This document shows, piece by piece, positions 56,550-64,000 of a stretch of DNA of 64,000 bases. The number at the start of each line of letters is the position of its first letter. The first letter of the stretch is position 1. The notes below the pieces were generated by a model. The model did no database searches. It had not been told where the DNA came from and saw only the letters and a list, made by a program, of their open reading frames with translations. The stretch covers positions 1,013,220,488-1,013,284,487 of the forward strand of contig NC_056726.1 in the NCBI RefSeq assembly GCF_019279795.1, read 5' to 3'. Position numbers and translations under genes: made by a program. This stretch comes from Protopterus annectens. Taxonomy: Eukaryota > Chordata > Ceratodontiformes > Protopteridae.

Positions 56550-57190
56550 GTGCTCAATGATGAGTCTGATAGGGGCTGAATAAAGCATCACTGTGACTTC
56601 CTTGGACCTGGATGCCATGCTCTTACTTATAAGTTATATAATTGTGCTCGGTGATGGGCCTGATAGGGGCTGAATAATGCGTGACTGTGACTTCCTTGGA
56701 CCTGGATGCCACGCTCTTACTTATAAGTTATATAATTGTGCTCAGTGATGGGCCTGATAGGGGCTGAATAAAGTGTCACTGTGACTTCCTTGGACCTGGA
56801 TGCCACGCTCTTACTTATAAGTTATATAATTGTGCTCGGTGATAGGACTGATGGGGCTGAATAAAGTGTCACTGTGACTTCCTTGGACCTGGATACCACG
56901 CTCTTACTTATAAGATATAATTGTGCTCGGTGATGGGCCTGATAGGGGCTGAATAAAGTGTCACTGTGACTTCCTTGGACCTTGATGCCATGAGTTAGGT
57001 GATTGTGCTTGGTGATGGGCCTGAAAGGGGCTGAATAAAGTCTCACTGTGACTTCCTTGGACCTGGATGCCATGTTCTTACTTATAAGTTAGGTGATTGT
57101 GCTTGATGATCGTCCTGATAAGGGCTGAATAAAGCATCACTGTGACTTCACTGGACCTGGATGCCATGCTCTTACTTATAAGTTTGGTAA
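56550..57190 (-). repeat. ~92-bp tandem amplification within the LINE
   Basis: Seven copies of a unit containing TGTGACTTCCTTGGACCTGG, ATGCCACGCTCTTACTTATA, and GTGATGGGCCTGATAGGGGC. Each encodes, on the - strand, the RT C-terminal block SRSKEVTV-LYSAPIRP-I-EHN present once in other copies. Confidence 0.92.
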
Positions 57191-58224
57191 CACAGCATGA
57201 TTTTCTTACTACCTTAGCCACATGTTTATCAAAGGCCATGTTGCTGTCTACATATATTTTCGGATCCCTGACTACTGGGTCAACACCTAGGTGTGTCTTA
57301 TCATTGGGATAATTAGCCTGGATGTCCAATTTTTCAAAAGCATTATAATGCATTTCTTGGCATTGAGTTTTCATCTGTGAGTTTAGCACCAATCATTTGT
57401 CTGTGTTCGACTTTCTTGTAGGATGTTTTGTTATGTAGAGAATATGTCATAGCTCCCAATTTGCAGTTATCTGTGTACTTGGTCAGCCAAAAGCCCTTGA
57501 CATTAGCTTTTACTATGAATAAGTAGATGCCAAGTAGGATTGGTCCCAGCATGGATCCCTGAGGTATCCTGCTTGTGACTGGACTCTTTGTGGAGGTGAT
57601 CAACCAGTCCTGACTTCATGGGTCCTGTCTGTGAGCCAGCTGGCAAACCAGTGAGTTATTTAGGGGGTTACGCCCAGTTCTGTGAATTTGTCAACTATAA
57701 GCAAATGGGGTATTGTATCGAATGCTTTAGCCAGGTCTCAGTAGGCAATATGTAACATTTTCCCACTCACCCATTGCCTTGATGACGCCCTCAAAGATGT
57801 CCACCAGATTTAGTAGGCATGACCTTCCTTTGACAAAGCTAAACTGACTTTGGTCTAGTGTCTGAAGGCTTCCTATGTCTCTGCTGATTATTTCCATGAT
57901 AATTTGTTCCATGGCTTTTCATATTAGAGTAGTCAGACTAATGGGTCTGTAGTTTCTTGGATCAGTTGATGGTTTACACTTGCAAAGTAGGATAACTATT
58001 GTAGTCCACCTTTTTCATGGTGCAAAGCCTATTTTGAGGATATAGATGAAAAGTGACTCAGGCGGTCCTCATAGTTCATGTTTCAAGCTATTTAGGATGC
58101 ACAAACATAGTGAAAGTTTTGAAACCTGAGGGGAATAAATCTAAGATGACTTAATCTAGCAGAAGCATATCAGCATCAAGCAGGAATGGAAATCAAACCA
58201 GAAGTAGATAAATATCAGGCAGCA

Positions 58225-59090
58225 ACGGAATGTACAAAAAACAAAAGAAAGAATATAAGGTGAAGGACCAGATGAGAAGGCAAGAAATGTGGAAAATGCA
58301 TAAATATAGTTGCAAGTGTAGAAAACTTCTGGAAGAACCTCATGTTGATCAGGAAGAAGTGCAGGAATGGTTGAGGAGGGGCAAATTCAAACCAAGAGAT
58401 GGAAGGTTAATATTGGTGGCCCAAGATAGTGGGCTTACGTACACATTGGTTTATAAAGTCCATTGAACATGTGGGAGAAACAGACAAATGTAGGTTTTGT
58501 AAAACCAAATTGGACACATTTACACATCTTGTTGCTGGTTGTGACATACTAATGGCAGAAGGACTACATACTGAAAGGCATAATAATGTGGCAAGATTGT
58601 TGCACTGGGGATTGTGCAAACATTATGGTATTGAAGTGGCTGAAAAACACTGGAACCATGAGCCACAAAGCATTATAGAAAATGATGAAGTCCACATCAC
58701 ATGGGATCATCCATTACCAATAGTTCAAAAGATAGATGCTAGAAAACCGGTTATAGTGGTCCATGAAACTAAGAAAAAAGTAGCATTGATCATTGAAATC
58801 ACCATACCCAGTGACTACAGTCTCTTGCATACGAGAGACACAAAGTCATAACATGTCAGGATTTGCAGGCAGAAATGAAAATAATGTGGAAGAAGGATAC
58901 CGAGATAGTCCCAATAGTAGTAGGAGCAACGGGTCTTATAAAAAAGAACCTACAATCATATTTAGATATGTTACCAATGCAATACATGTAATTCTGTACA
59001 AATTGCAGGAGGAGTCATTGCTGGGCACATTGTGGGTGCTGCAAACAGTACTTCTGGCTGACAAAGATTGAAACAATACTAATTTCATGA
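58225..59090 (+). pseudogene. RLE-type LINE C-terminal fragment (CCHC zinc knuckle plus restriction-like endonuclease)
   Basis: Three successive frames. The first (58230-58466) is basic and ends with RLILVAQDSGLTYTLVYK-like sequence. The second (58429-58851) has CRFCKTKLDTFTHLVAGC, a C-x2-C-x7-H-x4-C knuckle, then LLHWGLCKHYGIEVAEKHW and RKPVIVVHETKKKVALIIEI followed by TIPSDYS. This matches the P-D-x-V-V...(I/L)-I-(E/D)-I-A-x-P-x-D pattern of restriction-like nucleases, with the first D replaced by V. The third (58793-59071) has YKLQEESLLGTLWVLQTVL. This C-terminal architecture is typical of R2/R4/NeSL-like LINEs. The RT is absent. Confidence 0.6.
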
Positions 59091-60508
59091 AATTCAGTCG
59101 TACTTTGACTTAGGAATGGGGTCCGGTCCCGTCTTTGTATTAGAAGCCCAAACGATTTGAAGAAATTAAAAGAGGCATCCTTTGAGATTGTCGGGGTCCA
59201 TTGAGGCTGTGATTTTAGCCTGAGCAAGTGCCATCAGGACCTGCCCCACTGGTAATTGTTAGGGTAGTTATGCTAGCAGGTATTTCTTGGGGAGTGGTGG
59301 GGGGGTGAAGTTTGAAGTGAATTTGTCAGTCAAAAGATTCGCTATGTCACTTTGCTTAGTGAAGGTGGTACACTAACCACCAGGTTGGTGCATTGCTTTG
59401 TGCTGCCTTTGAAGTTACAGACATAGCTGTCGAAGGCCTTGCATTTGACATTAGCCTTTGAGGCTATCTTGACCTCATTATTGGACTAAGTTGGTTCTTA
59501 GTTTAATTAGAGAGCTCCTATCATTATGAGAGTTGCTCTTCCTGAATTTAGCTCATATATGACTTTTTTTCCTTTTGTTATGTACATAGGTTGGTATTTT
59601 CCTTTTGTTATATACCCTATTAAATTTAGGATTACACCAGTGTGGTTTGTTTTTATAGCTTTGTATTTACTTCTGGTAGGTACAGTAGCCTCTAAACAGC
59701 CATTCCCACAGTTATACAGAGTCTCTGTCAACAATTCCACATAGGCTGCTGTGACCTCAGGGTTAGGAGGGGCATTGAATTTCTGATACATGGACAGACA
59801 GCTAATACATAATTATTTAACATCCTTTGCTGAAGAATTGTGGAACAAAAATAGTAGGGGAACAAAGACCCAAAATCAAGCTCACGTTTTAAATATTACT
59901 GTAATTCATAAATAATTAACAGAGCGACAAGCTTTTCACTATTTATTTTCTGAATAGTAGGAAGTATGAATGTCTGACACTGTAGTCCTTGGTGATTTAC
60001 AAGGAAATTTAAGGTTGCAAGGATCAGGACAAAAATGCAAACCAAAATCAGTGATGTCCTGCAACATTCTGGACATTTGAGAAGTATGCAGCTCGGGACA
60101 ATATGCTCGTCATCAGTTAACTAGTCCTAGTTTGTATGGCATGTGAGAGGAAACATGATCTCCGGTGAAAACCGGCATGGACAGGGCTGGAATTTAGAAA
60201 GTCCCTCTTGCTATCGAACCCCTGAACTTGGCAAAAAAAAATCTGTGCAGCACCTAAAATAATGGGGACAACGTCCCAAAAATAAGAATGTATTTTAAGT
60301 ACTACATGTAGAAAGTTGCTAGAATAAGAGTATTTACGTTAACTTCTTTTTTTTCTGAAGGATATAAAGTCTGAAACTGAAATGTATGTCATTATTCAGT
60401 GACTTCATTTCTCAAAGCTTTGCAGAAAACCACACATTTTGAGGAACAGTCCAAAAATATGAGGCAGAATTCTAAACATTATGCAAAAATTGATGTGCTC
60501 TTTCCTAT

Positions 60509-60514
<6 letters not shown>

Positions 60515-60544
<30 letters not shown>
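60515..60544. repeat. (CA)n microsatellite
   Basis: About 15 CA units. Confidence 0.95.
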
Positions 60545-60547
<3 letters not shown>

Positions 60548-61053
60548 AACTGGAGAGCTAAGTACTGTGAGGCAGCAATGAATTCTAATCGCTGTACCAC
60601 TTTGCCCTCCCCATTTCAATAAAATGTTTTTAAGTCTAGCCATAAAAAGTACATTTCTTCTGTGGTTGTCCTAGAAGCATGGAAAAGAATTTGCACATGA
60701 TCACAATCTGTCTTACGAGAGGCTTTAGATTTTAAACTCAGTTTCTCTAGTTCAGCATTAATTGTGGCTTTAAATTGCCTCTCTTTGGGTTGAGAATGAG
60801 ACTGTTAGCTGAATTTTCTAAGGGATAAAGCTGATCCCATAACTTTGTGTCATGAAAAAGATTGCTAAAGATTATTTTCATCATTGTGTAATACATGGTT
60901 TCTGGATGCCTAACTTTTTGTTTCTTTTCACTCAATCTTCCAGGTAAACAAGCACCTTTTCATCTTGTGAGTAAAAATCGCATAATAACTTTCTGATGGA
61001 AGGAGGTTTAAGCCTATTAAATCAACCTCATGTGCAGAAAGAAGTCTGTCTTG

Positions 61054-61205
61054 TACCTCTCAACTGTCCAGATTTCCGCAGAATGTCCAGATTATTGTGT
61101 CATATTTGTTGGTCTTTTTCTCATAAAATTGTGCTTTTTCTGGCAAATCTCTCCATTATTTATGCCTTTGTCTCGATTTCTTGCTCTAAGAGGTTGAGAG
61201 GTGCC
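61054..61205. repeat. Short inverted-repeat pair (possible MITE)
   Basis: ACCTCTCAAC near 61055 and GTTGAGAGGT near 61193 are exact inverted repeats about 150 bp apart. No duplication was identified. Confidence 0.35.
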
Positions 61206-62577
61206 TGTATCCCTTTCTGTCTTTTTTCTGTTACTTATTCCATCCCCATTTAGACCTGTTAGCTGTGGCACTATGCACCACCCAGCAAGATCCAAGACAT
61301 CTTACAAAAGGAATAGAGATTAATTCTCCAGTCATTGCAAACCACAAATCAAAAGGGAACGTGATGTACACCTCTGATTACAAACACAAACCCTCTTACT
61401 ACTGAATTGCCATGCAGCTAATTTTATTTAAACCGCATCTGTTTTATTAGACAGAGTCAGAAGTACTGAAGTAAATAAAGATGTTTGCAGGGAGCATGCC
61501 CTCCTGCTTCATACTAACTCTGAGATCACAAAAAGTCAAACTAAAGAAAACAGTTGGTAACATATTATGACAACTGTTACCTGTAGTCTGTAGCCATTTG
61601 ATTAGTTATAGCAAACACAGGTAAGTGCTCAGAGATTGGGACACTTGATAACCAGCAGTACTTGATGTAAAGAGTCTTCAATGAACAGAACCGGATCCCT
61701 GCATATTTGTTGATCAATCCTCATAAAGTTTCATGTTCCTACCTGCTGTGGTTAACGTACTCTCAGTGAAATAGTACATTTGGTCATATCCTGGAATCAT
61801 TTTTATTTCCTGTCTATCAACTTGTTATGGCACGCTCTGTCATCTGTTTTCCTTATACTGAGGATGCCTTTACACTTTGTCTTCTATAATCCTGTTCTAT
61901 ATTTTTGGCTCTCCTTTTTTCGTCTTGCAACACCCTTCCCCAGTGTCCCACATCCATCTCCACATCTACCAAGATCCTTTTAACACCCCTGGAGGTGGGG
62001 GAGATCTAGCTGGCATGCCATCTGATGGTGAGTTTTCTTTTTATGCCCAACTCTGCCCCCTGTAGTTTATTGATTATGTCCTGACGGTGGGTATTATGGG
62101 AATGTGCTGACGTTACAGACGGAACATGTCCATGGCATATGATGTGCATTTGTTCAATTCCCCAAATTATCTTCATGCTCTTCATTTATACCTGTCAATC
62201 AAATGTATATCCTTTAGTAGGCGTGGCATTAATAACTATTCTTAGTACAGTGTGTGTGTAATACTGAAGCCCTCTGATGTGGTAGGAATAGCCCCTGTCT
62301 CCTGAGCCACCTGCACTTCGCCAAAAAAAGTTTGCTAGTTTCAGACTCAGTCTTCCTGAACTCTGCCCACTGACTCACCTTTACAATAGTGATCATGAGT
62401 CGGCCATGCCTTCTTCATCCTTGTTCAGAGTTTAGAAACAAACTGTTTATTATTATTGTAATTCCTGTTTATGCTGAGCTCCCATGGCCTGGCTTTTGCT
62501 ACATTCCAGTATCCTGTTCATTCCGTTTGGATGCTGCTCGTTCTGTGCTTTTGGAGTCTGAACTGCCTTAGAAGTTA

Positions 62578-62694
62578 GTATGTCGTACCTGCAAAGAAAA
62601 TTCCCAGTGCAAAAGAGTATGTCGTACCTGCAAAGAAAATTCCCAGTGCAAAAGAGTATGTCATACCTGCAAAGAAAATTCCCAGTGCAAAAGC
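62578..62694. repeat. 39-bp tandem repeat, 3 copies
   Basis: Three nearly identical units starting at 62578, 62617 and 62656 (GTATGTCGTACCTGCAAAGA, AAATTCCCAGTGC, AAAAGA). The length is a multiple of three, so a 13-residue repeat (MSYLQRKFPVQKS) appears in one frame, but there is no supporting gene. Two imperfect ~100-bp repeats (CTTTCTTATTTATGAACTGG / GGTAAGCCCAC) follow at 62700-62850. Confidence 0.95.
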
Positions 62695-63221
62695 TTGTGG
62701 TATCACACTTGTCACAAACCTTTCTTATTTATGAACTGGGTAAGCCCACAAGGCAGTGGTGCAACTTTTTGGGGTGACTCAGCCCTGTGGCATCCACTTA
62801 TCCTGAATCTTTCTTAATTATGAACTAGGTAAGCCCACTTTGCACTGATAGATCCTTTAGGGTAATGCAACATTCCTCTCAACCTCTAGAATTAGGGGCA
62901 AAGGTAATAATAAATGGGGGTAGGGGAGGCAAAGGTCAAAAATGCCAGAATAACAGCCTTTGCATTAGGTTTGATTTTCCAAAGGATATGAAGTCTGAAA
63001 CTCAGATGTCTGCCATTGTTTTTGAAGAAAAAATATCCAGAAACAACAAGTCAATGAACAAAACAAATGTGTTGATTGTCCTAAGGCTCAGCTTAAACAG
63101 CCTTCAAAAGAAGTAACACACAAAGAACAAAAAAACATATAAATATATAAACCACACCCACCCATTTACAATTGTTAAAAGAAAACATCAGTTAAGAAAA
63201 ACTCTTATAAAAGCCAATATA

Positions 63222-63243
63222 TCTAAATTTATATATATATATA

Positions 63244-63296
<53 letters not shown>
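63222..63296. repeat. (TA)n microsatellite
   Basis: About 35 TA units with two TC interruptions. Confidence 0.97.
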
Positions 63297-64000
63297 ACTT
63301 TATATAACCGTCGGCGATTCACCGGTCACACACAATTTACCGATCCCAAACAACTGAAAACACACAACACAAACACCAACAACTCAAAAATCGAACATCA
63401 TTACACGGACACAAAAACATAAACTACTACATTGCACACAATAACATATCCACTAACCTTAACCTAAACCCTAACCCTAACGTCCGACACTACACACTTA
63501 CCCTACCTGCACCCTAACCCTAACTCACTTAACCCACCCCTAAACCTCAACACCGTCACTATCGCACACTTACCCTACCTGCACCCTAACCCTAACTCAC
63601 TTAACCCACCCTAAACCTCAACACGTCACTATCGCACACTTACCCTACCTGCACCCTAACCCTAACTCACTTCACCCCTAAACCTCAACACACCGTCACT
63701 ATCGCACACTTAGCCTACCTGCACCCTAACCCTAACTCACTTAACCCACCTAAAACATTAAGTCCGTCACTATCGCACACTCACCCACTTACCCTAACCT
63801 AACACTCAACCCTTCCCTACACTACACACGTCACTATCACACACTTACCTTACCAGAACCCTAAGTCCGACACTACCGCACACTCACCTTTCCCACACCC
63901 TAACCTAAAATCCCTCATTATCGTGTACACTTACCTGTCCGCTCCCCAATCCTAAATCCGTCACTATCGCACACTTACCGGATCGCTCACACGTTGTCGT
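63297..64000. repeat. ~70-bp satellite with CCCTAA telomere-like motifs
   Basis: From about 63455 onward, five to seven degenerate units of about 70 bp contain CGTCACTATCGCACACTTAC, CCTACCTGCA, CCCTAACCCTAACTCACTTA and CCACCCCTAAACCTCAACAC (starts at 63554, 63624, 63694, 63764). Each central unit has two tandem CCCTAA hexamers, the vertebrate telomere repeat. The array continues past the window. The preceding 150 bp are C/A-rich and may be more divergent units. Confidence 0.85.

Larger units (their letters stand above)
55905..59791 (-). mobile_element. CR1-like LINE, old copy with internal amplification and insertion
   Basis: A diverged reverse-strand CR1-like copy. The tail at 55905-55965 resembles the family tail (CCAGGCTAATGACC). 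The C-terminal and mid region are 56265-56618. A seven-fold tandem duplication spans 56550-57190. RT pieces at 57343-57603 (SRIPQGSMLGPILLGIYLFI, LTKYTDNCKLGAM) and 57727-57912 (LDQSQFSFVKGRSCLLNLVD) follow. An RLE-LINE fragment is inserted at about 58.1-59.1 kb. The pre-RT linker resumes at 59160-59791 (YNCGNGCLEATVPTRSK). Heavily mutated: the catalytic FADD reads YTDN. Confidence 0.8.
59792..62577. other. Mostly featureless stretch
   Basis: No gene seen. Two weak observations: degenerate direct repeats of about 410 bp around 59.84-60.24 and 60.25-60.65 kb (shared AGTCTGAAACT and CCCAAAA-type words), and a related segment near 62.98 kb. A (CA)n tract lies at 60515-60544. Confidence 0.4.

Noticed and set aside
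62578..62694. 13-residue protein repeat (MSYLQRKFPVQKS x3)
   Set aside because: A 39-bp DNA repeat that happens to be a multiple of three; no longer ORF or gene context.
63460..64000. Chromosome end (telomere)
   Set aside because: The CCCTAA hexamers are only paired inside a 70-bp unit, not a pure tandem telomere; more likely an interstitial or subtelomeric satellite.

Overview
The window is animal, almost certainly vertebrate, genomic DNA with no recognisable host gene. It is built almost entirely of transposable elements and tandem repeats. The mix is CR1-like LINEs with an SGNH-esterase ORF1, L2-like LINEs, DIRS tyrosine-recombinase retrotransposons, Penelope-like elements (PLEs) with GIY-YIG endonuclease, Tc1/mariner DNA elements, MITEs, a tRNA-derived SINE and a Ty3/gypsy remnant. 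This mix suggests a large, repeat-rich genome such as a lungfish, amphibian or comparable fish. The species cannot be fixed from sequence alone.

Left part (1-12 kb): a 5'-truncated CR1-like LINE (80-1302, +), an L2-like LINE (2.1-5.1 kb, -) with a 2A-like motif, faint LINE and gag/protease remnants, then a 47-bp minisatellite of about 60 copies (9.0-11.94 kb).

Nested complex (11.94-33.13 kb): the host element is a PLE on the - strand. Its reverse transcriptase is at 32.5-33.1 kb, its linker and the first half of its endonuclease at 29.8-30.2 kb, the second half of the endonuclease at 12.4-12.7 kb, and its terminal repeat at 11.9-12.0 kb. It is split twice. A DIRS element (12719-29810) sits in the middle of the GIY-YIG domain; removing it restores the reading frame with no duplicated base. 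A second insertion (30186-32539) has 350-bp inverted arms around 25 copies of a 58-bp repeat. The DIRS element is itself interrupted by a CR1-like LINE (16.5-18.7 kb), an L2-like LINE (18.7-22.5 kb), a second small PLE (22542-23839, with a 14-bp target duplication) and a near-complete CR1-like LINE (25.26-29.4 kb). Three distinct PLE terminal repeats carry hammerhead-ribozyme-like cores with different but base-paired stems.

Right part (33.4-64 kb): further L2-like and CR1-like copies, a Ty3/gypsy integrase remnant, a diverged DIRS recombinase remnant and a 2.6-kb structure with 600-bp inverted arms (39.64-42.3 kb). These are followed by a Tc1 element carrying a SINE and a palindrome (44.87-46.53 kb), a 226-bp DIRS-derived mini-element (46.58-46.81 kb), and a 56-bp minisatellite (47.8-54.1 kb) into which a 2.7-kb CR1-like LINE has inserted. 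After that come an old CR1-like copy with internal tandem amplification and an inserted RLE-type LINE fragment (55.9-59.8 kb), mostly featureless DNA, and a 70-bp satellite containing CCCTAA telomere-like motifs at the right end.

Every protein-coding stretch belongs to a mobile element and nearly all are broken by frameshifts or stops. The longest intact piece is a 349-codon reverse transcriptase ORF (25668-26717, -). Coordinates of degraded elements are approximate.
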